A stretch of 46,750 nt of DNA. Origin: a virus. Positions within the stretch are counted from its first letter, which is position 1. Every line of letters starts with the position of its first letter. This document shows positions 1 to 6,448 of the stretch, one piece after another. The stretch is from positions 1 to 46,750 of the IMG/VR virus record IMGVR_UViG_3300023174_000264. One strand, 5' to 3'. Made by a program: the position numbers and the translations under genes. Below the pieces are notes generated by a model. It made no database searches. It was given only the letters and a program-made list of their open reading frames with translations, and was not told the DNA's origin.

Positions 1-117
1 TAAGTCTTTTGCGTACACTGGTTGCCACCTTCTATCAAAAGTTGAGCCAATGCCTGACGTGTCAATCAGAATTACCTGTTGGATTTGCTGATATAAATAG
101 GCAGTGGTTGAATACAT
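1..117 (-). CDS. Partial gene, N-terminal 39 residues of an unknown (probably virion) protein
   Basis: An open frame on the minus strand runs from an ATG at 117 off the left edge of the window. It begins MYSTTAYLYQQIQQVILIDT and continues to RRWQPVYAKDL with no stop. A Shine-Dalgarno-like GGAG (around 122-128) lies just upstream of the ATG, and a T4-late-type box CATAAATA lies at 141-134, which suits a late structural gene. I do not recognise the family from 39 residues. Linking it to virion proteins is inference from the promoter type only. Confidence 0.55.
   Translation of the reverse strand, partial: MYSTTAYLYQQIQQVILIDTSGIGSTFDRRWQPVYAKDL
92..99 (+). promoter_or_regulatory. T4-late-type promoter box TATAAATA
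   Basis: A perfect TATAAATA on the plus strand, 39 nt upstream of the ATG at 139. It lies inside the coding sequence of the divergent minus-strand gene. The T4 late consensus is TATAAATA with initiation a few nt downstream, so transcription would start near 105 and read into the 139-516 gene. Confidence 0.55.
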
Positions 118-133
118 TTGGATCTCCAACTAA

Positions 134-141
134 TATTTATG
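134..141 (-). promoter_or_regulatory. Late-type promoter box CATAAATA
   Basis: On the minus strand CATAAATA occurs 16 nt upstream of the ATG at 117, with a GGAG ribosome-binding site between them. It differs from the T4 late consensus only at the first base. The box covers the start codon of the plus-strand gene (139), so the two divergent genes have overlapping control regions. Confidence 0.5.
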
Positions 142-516
142 GGTGATAATATCTTTACAAAATTGACTAAAAAGTATCCGTTTATAACTCTGTGTTTATA
201 TGCAGGGATAGAATACGTAGGAATTATACAAAATCAAGATGACGCAATTACAACAATCTACGACTTTGGTGATGTTTCTGACCCTGAACTAAAAAAGCTG
301 TTTATTGAGCTGGCCAATGATTGGTGGTGGGAAAGTAACCATAGTATACCTATAAACATATACTTAAAAGCAGAGTGGGCTCCATTTAAGCCATATTTAA
401 GAACTTTTGCCAACAAAGACCTTGAAATATTACACGGACCTGTTTGCAGTTTAAGTGACATCTCTCGACGAAAAAGTAAACGTAAATCAATTACATTAGT
501 CAGGAAGATTGACTAA
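139..516 (+). CDS. Conserved-looking hypothetical phage protein, 125 aa
   Basis: A soluble 125-residue protein beginning MGDNIFTKLTKKYPF, with a W-rich patch (NDWWWESN) and a basic tail (RRKSKRKS). It has no signal peptide, membrane segment or motif that I can name. ATG 139 was chosen because the longer frame starts at a TTG (118), and a perfect late-type box lies upstream at 92-99. The gene is alone on this strand and converges on the DnaE-like gene, overlapping its 3' end by 17 bp. A terminator hairpin is encoded in its final codons. Function unknown. Confidence 0.75.
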   Translation: MGDNIFTKLTKKYPFITLCLYAGIEYVGIIQNQDDAITTIYDFGDVSDPELKKLFIELANDWWWESNHSIPINIYLKAEWAPFKPYLRTFANKDLEILHGPVCSLSDISRRKSKRKSITLVRKID

Positions 517-522
517 TTTTTT
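495..522 (+). terminator. Rho-independent terminator overlapping the stop codon
   Basis: Plus strand: 8-bp arms ATTAGTCA / TGACTAAT (495-502 and 510-517) around a 7-nt loop, followed by a run of T to 522. The right arm contains the TAA stop of the 139-516 gene, so the hairpin is built from its last codons and from the end of the opposing gene. Confidence 0.65.
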
Positions 523-1096
523 CAAATTGATCTGCTTCGTTTAACAAATTCATGTGCAGGGCCACTAACACAGCATAGCTAATTGCATGTGATTTTTTAA
601 ATGTATATCCACGACTATCATCACCGTTCCAAACATCAGCAAAGACGGTGTTCCAATCTTTATTTTGTAAGTGTGCTTTTCCTGGCCTAATAATACTGAT
701 AAACGCAGCCATCCTAGTTATTGAATCTGGTTGCATTGACTTTAACAATTCTGTATAGTTTCCAACGTGTACCAACCGAGAAGCCCAGGCGTTATCTGTC
801 CATAGTCTTGTCCATGTGGGTGTGGTTTTGATCATTTGATCATAGTGTTCAGGATTTTTAACCAACTGATAAACGCTCATGTTTAAAAAGTCTATCTTAA
901 AATATCCACGTTGTTCGGCTTCTTCGTAGTTTATAGCCGCACACTGATTCACTGGATCAAATGGAATATCAGTAACGTAAACACCACTGTTGTGTCGACG
1001 CACTTGTTCATTAATTGACTGTCGTGCAGGAATATGCTGTATTAATTTTAATACTGTTTCTCTGTCAGCAAAATCAATATCAATATCTGCGCTCAT
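500..1096 (-). CDS. Miniature DnaE-like protein (C-family DNA polymerase core motifs), 198 aa
   Basis: Five blocks occur in the same order as in bacterial DNA polymerase III alpha (DnaE, about 1160 aa). ADIDIDFADRE matches PDFDVDF, which carries two catalytic Asp. RRHNSGVYVTDIP matches the KHAGGVVI region. GYFKIDFLNMS matches LVKFDFLGL, the third catalytic Asp. LLKSMQPDSITRMAAFIS..RPGK matches LIKRLQPD...LFRPGP. GYTFKKSHAISYA matches GYGFNKSHSAAYA. Everything else is missing: the PHP domain, the Gly/Ser-rich GRGSGAGS motif upstream of PDFDVDF, most of the fingers, and the clamp-binding and OB regions. The start is ATG 1096 in a TAATG overlap with the zinc-finger gene; ATG 1102 is also possible. 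It is last in an early-type operon with a gp62-like gene. Homology is strongly supported by eye. Polymerase activity is doubtful; a decoy, an inhibitor of host Pol III or a nucleotidyltransferase are alternatives. Confidence 0.8.
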   Translation of the reverse strand: MSADIDIDFADRETVLKLIQHIPARQSINEQVRRHNSGVYVTDIPFDPVNQCAAINYEEAEQRGYFKIDFLNMSVYQLVKNPEHYDQMIKTTPTWTRLWTDNAWASRLVHVGNYTELLKSMQPDSITRMAAFISIIRPGKAHLQNKDWNTVFADVWNGDDSRGYTFKKSHAISYAVLVALHMNLLNEADQFEKISQSS

Positions 1097-1770
1097 TACC
1101 ATCCTGCCTTTGCTAAAATATCCTTAGCATACTCTTGATCTGCCATGTAATCTTTAAATTTTTGTTGCCAAACATCTGCGTCAATGTATGGCCATATCAT
1201 TGCAATTTGATTTTCATCTAAGCTGTTTAGGAACTCCTGGCCACTGTCACAGTTGTAAATTATCCAAGGACTAATCTTGCCAGTGGTAATTGCATGACAG
1301 ATTATATTGATGTTACCGTATCTAAGATAATCCTTTGATGCATGACCATTCTTCTCTTCCCAGTCAATACTATGTTCAATGGACCTGGCCAAAGCATCAT
1401 TGACGGACTCAATTTTAAGATACCACAACAGATACTCTGTGTAGATAGTATCTTTACACCAATAATCAAGTTTTTTATTTTGTTTGACCACCCATTCAGT
1501 AAACCTAGCTGGATTAATTGCTCGAATATCCACACAGTATCTACCAAACTTGGCAAATGCTCGATAATACGAACTGTTGGCAAAGTCATCAAATGTTTTT
1601 AATTTGGCCGACCCTTGTGTGACTTCATAGAATTTTAAATATGCTTGGAACCCAAGCTGGACTCCGCGTTCATTCTGATCTTGTCTGCGCTTCTTTTGTT
1701 CACAGACGTGTACTGCTAAACTATTTTCTCTAGAAAAGTCTTTTTTACAATACTGGCACTGGTATGTCAT
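1096..1770 (-). CDS. Zinc-finger protein of unknown function, 224 aa
   Basis: The N-terminus carries a C2H2-like finger: C5-x2-C8 (CQYCKKDF), then H21 and C23 (VHVCEQ), making a C2HC-type site, followed by a basic stretch (KKRRQDQ). The remaining roughly 195 residues are rich in aromatic and charged residues with no motif I can name. The start codon overlaps the stop of the gp62-like gene (ATGA), and its stop overlaps the start of the DnaE-like gene (TAATG), so the three are translationally coupled. That context suggests a role in replication or nucleic-acid transactions, which is inference. Confidence 0.75.
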   Translation of the reverse strand: MTYQCQYCKKDFSRENSLAVHVCEQKKRRQDQNERGVQLGFQAYLKFYEVTQGSAKLKTFDDFANSSYYRAFAKFGRYCVDIRAINPARFTEWVVKQNKKLDYWCKDTIYTEYLLWYLKIESVNDALARSIEHSIDWEEKNGHASKDYLRYGNINIICHAITTGKISPWIIYNCDSGQEFLNSLDENQIAMIWPYIDADVWQQKFKDYMADQEYAKDILAKAGW

Positions 1771-2210
1771 TTTTCCTGACCGTGATCTTTAACGTATTCA
1801 TCTAGTTCTTTTTTGGTGATTAACTTACTAAGCAATTCTATCTCGTCCATTTTTTTGGTTGGATATAGTTCTGCCAACTGCTTCTTAATACTGCCAGCAC
1901 CAGGTTCTTTTTTCTTTAGACCAATCCAGGGATGTCGTGGTGTTCCTAGGTCAGGACTAATAGCAGTAGCACACAACCACTGAAGTTTAGGATGTTTGTT
2001 TATAGCAAAAAAATGTTTGTTCAAGTAATGATTACAACTACGCACATAGTATGCTTGTATTTCACTACTATCCTCAACACTACTACCCCAACGTATCATA
2101 AGATAGTTACTGAACTTTTTTAATTCTTCCGGAGTTAAACTATCATAGAAATTACGATTCTTGGTATCAAGCTGGCGCATTTCGTTACTGATGTTTAGTT
2201 TATCTGACAT
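1767..2210 (-). CDS. 62: gp62-like clamp-loader small subunit
   Basis: This 147-residue protein resembles the small clamp-loader subunit (T4 gp62, 187 aa) as I recall it from marine T4-like phages. It has an N-terminal helical region (FSNYLMIRWGSSV), the block YLNKHFFAINKHPKLQWL in the middle and a C-terminal HPWIGLKKKEPGAGSIKKQL...LLSKLITKKELDEYV. gp62 works with the gp44 ATPase to load the gp45 sliding clamp. Neither gp44 nor gp45 is in the window. ATG 2210 is preferred over an in-frame TTG at 2216. It overlaps the upstream coiled-coil gene by 11 bp. The assignment rests on remembered family patterns rather than a catalytic motif. Confidence 0.55.
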   Translation of the reverse strand: MSDKLNISNEMRQLDTKNRNFYDSLTPEELKKFSNYLMIRWGSSVEDSSEIQAYYVRSCNHYLNKHFFAINKHPKLQWLCATAISPDLGTPRHPWIGLKKKEPGAGSIKKQLAELYPTKKMDEIELLSKLITKKELDEYVKDHGQEK

Positions 2211-2403
2211 TACCAATTGCCTTTGACAATATATTAATATGGTTTTTCATACGGCCATGCTCTCGATGAATACGTTCAATTTCGTTGGCCTGTTGTTTGA
2301 GTTTTTCTTCTAGTTCTGTGATCCGAGTGTCAAGGGGGTTAATTTCTTTTTTTAGAATAACCGGCACTCGAGGTCGGTCAGCATCGTCTTTGTATTGTTC
2401 CAT
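2200..2403 (-). CDS. Small coiled-coil protein, 67 aa
   Basis: After an N-terminal segment (MEQYKDDADRPRVPVILKK), residues from about 23 to 60 form a charged heptad-like helix (TRITELEEKLKQQANEIERI), consistent with a coiled coil and probable oligomerisation. It lies between the small membrane protein and the gp62-like gene in the operon driven from 3116-3143, directly abutting the first and overlapping the second. No family function is known to me; an accessory role near replication is only suggested by position. Confidence 0.7.
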   Translation of the reverse strand: MEQYKDDADRPRVPVILKKEINPLDTRITELEEKLKQQANEIERIHREHGRMKNHINILSKAIGNVR

Positions 2404-2607
2404 TTAATAAAACCTATTAATAAATTTTTGGTATACTGGAGAAATCCACCGAATGGTTACAAAAGCAATTGGCCAAGCTGTTATCCAGTGTATTGCCCAT
2501 AGTATTGCTTCTAAGTGAAAGTAGTCTTGGTGCATGTGAGTAACTGTGAATGTAATCATTCCGGTTGCAGTTAAACTTGTCAATAATTGTAATATCAACA
2601 GTTTCAT
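2404..2607 (-). CDS. Small two-helix membrane protein, DUF2798-like
   Basis: A 67-residue protein with two hydrophobic segments: about residues 3-24 (LLILQLLTSLTATGMITFTVT) and 33-55 (EAILWAIHWITAWPIAFVTIRW). The second helix pattern with WxxAWPIAF and a C-terminal basic end is like the DUF2798 family of small inner-membrane proteins. The start directly follows the stop of the preceding gene. The role in infection is unknown. An uncharacterised membrane-targeted early protein is the safest description. Confidence 0.6.
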   Translation of the reverse strand: MKLLILQLLTSLTATGMITFTVTHMHQDYFHLEAILWAIHWITAWPIAFVTIRWISPVYQKFINRFY

Positions 2608-3108
2608 TTACCAAGCCTTATTGTAGTCAACAATTTCACAGTTGCGACTAATATCTTTGACAAAATATACACACTCAGGATTGTCCCCATCCTGAATAGG
2701 AACTGCTAGCATTTGCCCATTTTTAAGTTTAGGCGCATACCAGGCAACTTCATGATAAACATCAATTATTTCAATCTCAGGAAAACTGGGTCTGAAACTG
2801 GTTAGAGGATTAAATTGGAAAGCTTTAAATCCTCGATCATTGATAGACGTCAACGGCAGTACTTCAAGGTCTCCCACGTCGGGTTCCCCGATTAAGATTT
2901 GCCAATCAACTGGCATACGAATTTGATTTTCACCAATACGTAATACCAGTGCTGGGCTATTAAAACTTTCCAAAAAAATTAACGGAATGTAATGATAGTC
3001 TGGGTTTGATGGGTCACTGTTATCAAGTATTGCAAAACGCATGTCGTCAACTTCGTCGGGCAATGTATCTAAATCATAGCAGGTATTATCTAGTGTTAGT
3101 ATTCTCAT
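2608..3108 (-). CDS. Hypothetical protein, first gene of an early-type operon, 166 aa
   Basis: An acidic soluble protein starting MRILTLDNTCYDLDTLPDEV and ending CEIVDYNKAW. It has no signal peptide, membrane helix, Cys cluster or P-loop. It is the first gene behind a near-consensus sigma70 promoter whose -10 ends 7 nt before the ATG, so its mRNA may have almost no 5' leader. Genes for a membrane peptide, a coiled-coil protein, gp62-like, the zinc-finger and the DnaE-like protein follow without gaps. I do not recognise the family. Confidence 0.7.
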   Translation of the reverse strand: MRILTLDNTCYDLDTLPDEVDDMRFAILDNSDPSNPDYHYIPLIFLESFNSPALVLRIGENQIRMPVDWQILIGEPDVGDLEVLPLTSINDRGFKAFQFNPLTSFRPSFPEIEIIDVYHEVAWYAPKLKNGQMLAVPIQDGDNPECVYFVKDISRNCEIVDYNKAW

Positions 3109-3115
3109 AGTATGT

Positions 3116-3143
3116 ATTATACAGTATTATTGCAGAAAGTCAA
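3116..3143 (-). promoter_or_regulatory. Sigma70-like promoter TTGACT-16-TATAAT
   Basis: Minus strand: -35 TTGACT at 3143-3138, a 16-bp spacer, and a perfect -10 TATAAT at 3121-3116. It sits between the uvsW stop and the 3108 start codon and would drive the gp62/DnaE-like operon with host RNA polymerase. The ATG begins 8 nt after the last base of the -10. Confidence 0.75.
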
Positions 3144-3146
3144 CGG

Positions 3147-4613
3147 TTACTTGATGGTCATCCATTCTAATTTTTCAGCTGAGAATGGGTAGTTGGCTTC
3201 TTTGTAAAACTGTTTTCGTTTGGTCATGTGCCGTTTTGCAAATTTGCAGGTACTAGTTATATCCCAAATTTGAACATGGTCTTTATCTTCTGCTTTTCTA
3301 ATGCCCCTACCAATAGATTGAATAACCCTGACAAAGCTTTTGCCTGGTTCGATCAACACCAAGTTAAAAATTCTCGGTATGTTAATCCCAACTGCTGCCA
3401 CACCGTAAGTGGCAACAATAATTTTACCTGTTGATTCTGCAATTTCATCATAGTGTTCTTGTCTTTCTGTGCCTTTGGTTGCACCCGAAACAAATACTGC
3501 CTTGTCTCCAAGACGCAGGGCCAGTGCTTGTCCTGCACTAATCCTATCAACAAGAACCAAGGTGTTACCAGTTTCGTTCACCTGTTTAATTAAGCTAGCA
3601 ATTGTATCCAGTCTTCCTGATTCTTCTAGTAAGTATTTTAGCTCACTTTGGTAGTTGCTGTACTCAACATGATCAACTAGCTGTACAATGTTCACATGGC
3701 ATTGTGCTAGTACACCCCTGTCTTGTAATTCACTAGCGGCTAACTTGCTAATAACCGGTCCTAAGCTAACATGCAATGCTTCAAATTCAAACTGTTCTTT
3801 TGGCACAGTACCAGTTAATCCCCAACGAATCGGCACTTCAGACATCACGCTGGTCAGCAAAGTTTTTAACGCATCTGCTTTGGCCATGTGTACTTCATCT
3901 ACAATAACACATACAACGCCTTCGATAAAGTCCCCGATACTGACCTCAGCTTCACCTGACTTTGTGTTCTTCATCATGTTGTTGAGACTCTGCCAGGTAC
4001 AGATTGTATGTGTTTTATTATACTCTTTTCTGTCACCAAAATACACGCCAACGTCGAGTCCAAGATTAATGTAATCTTTTTCTGTTTGTCTCACTAGGTC
4101 TTTGTTGGGAACAATAACAATGCTACGTCCGTATTGTTGTATGCTATAACTCATAGCCGCAGTCATAATTGTCTTGCCTGCGCCTGTGGCTACTTCTTGT
4201 ATGCATTGTGGGTTTTGTAAAAAGTTGTTGACTATCTCTACCTGATAGTCACGCAACATAATTGGTTGGCCTTCCATCAGATGATTCTTGGGCCAATTTG
4301 TTTCAGCAAATGTATCTTCCTTGACTAGCGTAAAATCAAAGGTGGTACGATATTCTCGCAAATCCTCTACGTCAATGTCGTAGTTGTAGTCTTCTAGGAT
4401 GGGAATGATCTCTGGCAGTAGATTTACATAGGTACTGCCGCCTAGTTGGAAGAAGCTGACCTTACCATCCCATCTGCCCAGTCTTACCGCCGGAAGATAT
4501 CGTGCATAAGGAACATCGTACTTAAATTTGTTTACTAAGGCACGCCTAGCAGTTAAATCAAGTCCTTCAATCTTTAAATTTACTTCGTCTCTGATTATTA
4601 ATTTAGCCTGCAT
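3147..4613 (-). CDS. uvsW: UvsW-type RNA-DNA/recombination helicase
   Basis: A 488-aa superfamily 2 helicase. The N-terminal roughly 115 residues match the small UvsW DNA-binding domain (LPAVRLGRWDGKVSFF). The Q-like motif LRDYQ precedes Walker A ATGAGKT (142-148). Motif II is DEVH (239-242), motif III LTGT (about 267), and the C-terminal lobe has IQSIGRGIRKA (motif VI). Length fits T4 UvsW (587 aa in T4; marine homologues are shorter). UvsW unwinds R-loops and drives branch migration in recombination-dependent replication, and in T4 it is expressed late. It is last in an operon that starts at 6328 behind a late-type box, which agrees with that timing. It overlaps the upstream gene by 11 bp. 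Confidence 0.93.
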   Translation of the reverse strand: MQAKLIIRDEVNLKIEGLDLTARRALVNKFKYDVPYARYLPAVRLGRWDGKVSFFQLGGSTYVNLLPEIIPILEDYNYDIDVEDLREYRTTFDFTLVKEDTFAETNWPKNHLMEGQPIMLRDYQVEIVNNFLQNPQCIQEVATGAGKTIMTAAMSYSIQQYGRSIVIVPNKDLVRQTEKDYINLGLDVGVYFGDRKEYNKTHTICTWQSLNNMMKNTKSGEAEVSIGDFIEGVVCVIVDEVHMAKADALKTLLTSVMSEVPIRWGLTGTVPKEQFEFEALHVSLGPVISKLAASELQDRGVLAQCHVNIVQLVDHVEYSNYQSELKYLLEESGRLDTIASLIKQVNETGNTLVLVDRISAGQALALRLGDKAVFVSGATKGTERQEHYDEIAESTGKIIVATYGVAAVGINIPRIFNLVLIEPGKSFVRVIQSIGRGIRKAEDKDHVQIWDITSTCKFAKRHMTKRKQFYKEANYPFSAEKLEWMTIK

Positions 4614-5163
4614 AATTTTGTAGTTTCAGCCATTCTTGGTAAAAGTTATTATCCAGTTCAGGTGATTCTACATAGTTAGCAAGATCCTCAACAGCATACC
4701 CTGATAGTATGCGTTCAAGTGTAACAATCTTTTTTGTATGTGTCTTTACCATATTAGAGTAGTCTATCAATGTTTTTGCATATCCTGCAACGTCATTGGC
4801 ACCGCAGAACTGTTGCATCTCTTCCCACACATTTGGTCTGTGTAACTGTTTGAATCTTTCTGCGGCCCACAATGCTGTGTCAAACTTATTTACAGTAACA
4901 GTAATAAAATCTTGACCTGCACTAACATGATAGGTTAAATCATGACTGGGTAAGCTATTATACACTAAACTAATGTTTTGTACATACTGAGTTTTTTCTA
5001 AATCATTTAAAAAGGTGTGAGGTTTATTTAGTCGACATCTTTCTGCAGGCATCCTAACTGCTGTTTTTGATAATTCGCAGTTGGTGGAATCTATTATGGC
5101 CGCTAACACATGACCGCAGGTTCCGCCTGTATAACAAACAATGTTCACGGTTGGTATTGCCAA
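4603..5163 (-). CDS. Hypothetical protein with P-loop-like N-terminus, 186 aa
   Basis: It begins MAIPTVNIVCYTGGTCGHVL, a beta strand followed by a Gly/Thr-rich turn, as in some sulfotransferase-like phage proteins. There is no complete Walker A (no GK[ST]) and no clear PAPS-binding signature. The start used is a TTG at 5163, since no ATG occurs near the N-terminus; a GTG at 5148 is an alternative. It overlaps both neighbours in the uvsW operon. The protein at 21584-22414 has a similar opening (YPAFTGGNFICNSL), so the two may be distant relatives. Function unknown. Confidence 0.6.
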   Translation of the reverse strand: MAIPTVNIVCYTGGTCGHVLAAIIDSTNCELSKTAVRMPAERCRLNKPHTFLNDLEKTQYVQNISLVYNSLPSHDLTYHVSAGQDFITVTVNKFDTALWAAERFKQLHRPNVWEEMQQFCGANDVAGYAKTLIDYSNMVKTHTKKIVTLERILSGYAVEDLANYVESPELDNNFYQEWLKLQNYAG

Positions 5164-5810
5164 TGTATTTTAACATTGCCATTGATCATATCATCAACTT
5201 CGGGTAGCCAAGTATAATCAACAAGAGTGTCATTTATATTGATTATGTCATAGTTAACTCGCAACAACTTAAATCCGTGTTGTTCCATGCTTAACAACCA
5301 TGCTTGCAGTAACAAGCTAAAATTGTACTTTAATCGATTATGGAAAATAAAGATATCTCTAAAAGAGAAAAATATTTGTGTGCCTGTCTTTAAGAACCTG
5401 GTTTGAAATTGCCAATACTCTGTGTACTCATCAAATGTTTTCCACCTTAATCTAATAGTGTTGTTAACAATAAAATTGTCAGCTTGGTTGTACAAATGTT
5501 TAACAGAATCTTCTCCTGTGTCAATGACAGCCTTTGGGTACCAGGACAGTACCAAAGGTACTAGTTCAATTACTGTTAAATTGTCAATTGCAGGGTCAAG
5601 ATAATATCCAGCACCATCATAGGTAACAGTTTTACCTGGATTAAGATGTTCAATAATATACTTGTCGTAGTTGTCAAGTATGATTTCTTTTGAATGTCGG
5701 TTTCTTACAAAATAGTTATGCTTGGGTTTGCTAAATTTCCATCTTGTGTAACTGGTTCTAAAGTCTGTTCTTAGAACTGCGTCTGCATATTTTCCAATTA
5801 CTTTCGACAT
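5145..5810 (-). CDS. Hypothetical, possibly degenerate class I methyltransferase, 221 aa
   Basis: A Rossmann-like segment is visible near residues 55-80. GKTVTYDGAGYYLDP resembles methyltransferase motif I (DxGxG) and LTVIELVPLV resembles the strand ending in an acidic residue of motif II. Later strands (TGTQIFFSFRDIF, GFKLLRVNYD) fit the end of such a fold. Identity is too weak to name a substrate. It overlaps the genes on both sides (13 and 19 bp), so it is co-translated with the uvsW operon. It could equally be an unrelated alpha/beta protein. Confidence 0.55.
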   Translation of the reverse strand: MSKVIGKYADAVLRTDFRTSYTRWKFSKPKHNYFVRNRHSKEIILDNYDKYIIEHLNPGKTVTYDGAGYYLDPAIDNLTVIELVPLVLSWYPKAVIDTGEDSVKHLYNQADNFIVNNTIRLRWKTFDEYTEYWQFQTRFLKTGTQIFFSFRDIFIFHNRLKYNFSLLLQAWLLSMEQHGFKLLRVNYDIININDTLVDYTWLPEVDDMINGNVKIHWQYQP

Positions 5811-6328
5811 AACAATAACTCACATGATGGTACTACCCAGGTAAAACAACTGCCGTCTTCGACAAATATTTCGCTACGGTTTAATACAACAGTATCATTG
5901 AGATTCTTTTCTAACCATTTGACAATAGCTGTATCAAAGTGTTCAGGTAAATTATGATCAACAAATGTTTCTGCGGCATTTAAATAATAACGATTCAAAC
6001 AAAAGTAAATCCTAGGACATAAATCCAATAACAAATTTAGTTCTGTAATCATATTTTTTACTGTGAGCCTGCTAAATCGTTGATCGGTGATTACAACTAG
6101 TTCAGCATCATTGGGTGCCACCAGTTGAATATTGTGTTTATCAAAAAACTTATCTAATATTTTGTTATCTTTGAGCACATGAACTTTGATGATACCATTG
6201 TTAATGATATAGTCCTCGATGTTTTTTTCCCTACGAATTTTGCACTCCTCGGCAAATAGTCGTAGCTGTAGTCTACCCCAATTTGGGTGTCGCCATACTT
6301 TAGGATGTTTTTCAAACGTGATATTCAT
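5798..6328 (-). CDS. Hypothetical protein, first gene of the uvsW operon, 176 aa
   Basis: A soluble alpha/beta-looking protein beginning MNITFEKHPKVWRHPNWGRL, with an internal hydrophobic strand (DAELVVITDQRF) and a C-terminus of VVPSCELLLCRK. No motif I can name. It is preceded by the box CGTAAATA, 9 nt before the ATG, and by a terminator that separates it from the AAA+ ATPase. Three overlapping genes follow, ending in uvsW, so it is probably expressed with late recombination functions. Function unknown. Confidence 0.65.
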   Translation of the reverse strand: MNITFEKHPKVWRHPNWGRLQLRLFAEECKIRREKNIEDYIINNGIIKVHVLKDNKILDKFFDKHNIQLVAPNDAELVVITDQRFSRLTVKNMITELNLLLDLCPRIYFCLNRYYLNAAETFVDHNLPEHFDTAIVKWLEKNLNDTVVLNRSEIFVEDGSCFTWVVPSCELLLCRK

Positions 6329-6337
6329 AGGATCTTG

Positions 6338-6345
6338 TATTTACG
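6338..6345 (-). promoter_or_regulatory. Late-type promoter box CGTAAATA
   Basis: Minus strand CGTAAATA, 9 nt upstream of ATG 6328. It keeps the TAAATA core of the T4 late element but not its first two bases. It sits just after the terminator at 6361-6390, where a new transcription unit is expected. Confidence 0.4.
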
Positions 6346-6360
6346 GCACTCCTTACCACA

Positions 6361-6390
6361 AATAAAAAAAGAGGTACCCTAAAGTACCCC
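6361..6390 (-). terminator. Rho-independent terminator after the AAA+ ATPase gene
   Basis: Minus strand: GGGGTAC / GTACCTC arms (6390-6384 and 6377-6371, 7 bp with one G-U pair), a 6-nt loop, then a run of seven T (6370-6364). It lies between the AAA+ gene and the uvsW operon and should insulate the early and late units. Confidence 0.75.
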
Positions 6391-6448
6391 TTAAACGGAT
6401 CATCTAGGAGCTAGACTAAAATGATGATCCGGTAACTTTAACTGCTAA

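Noticed and set aside
118-138. Upstream TTG start for the 139-516 gene
   Set aside because: TTG with no ribosome-binding site; the ATG seven codons later is more likely.
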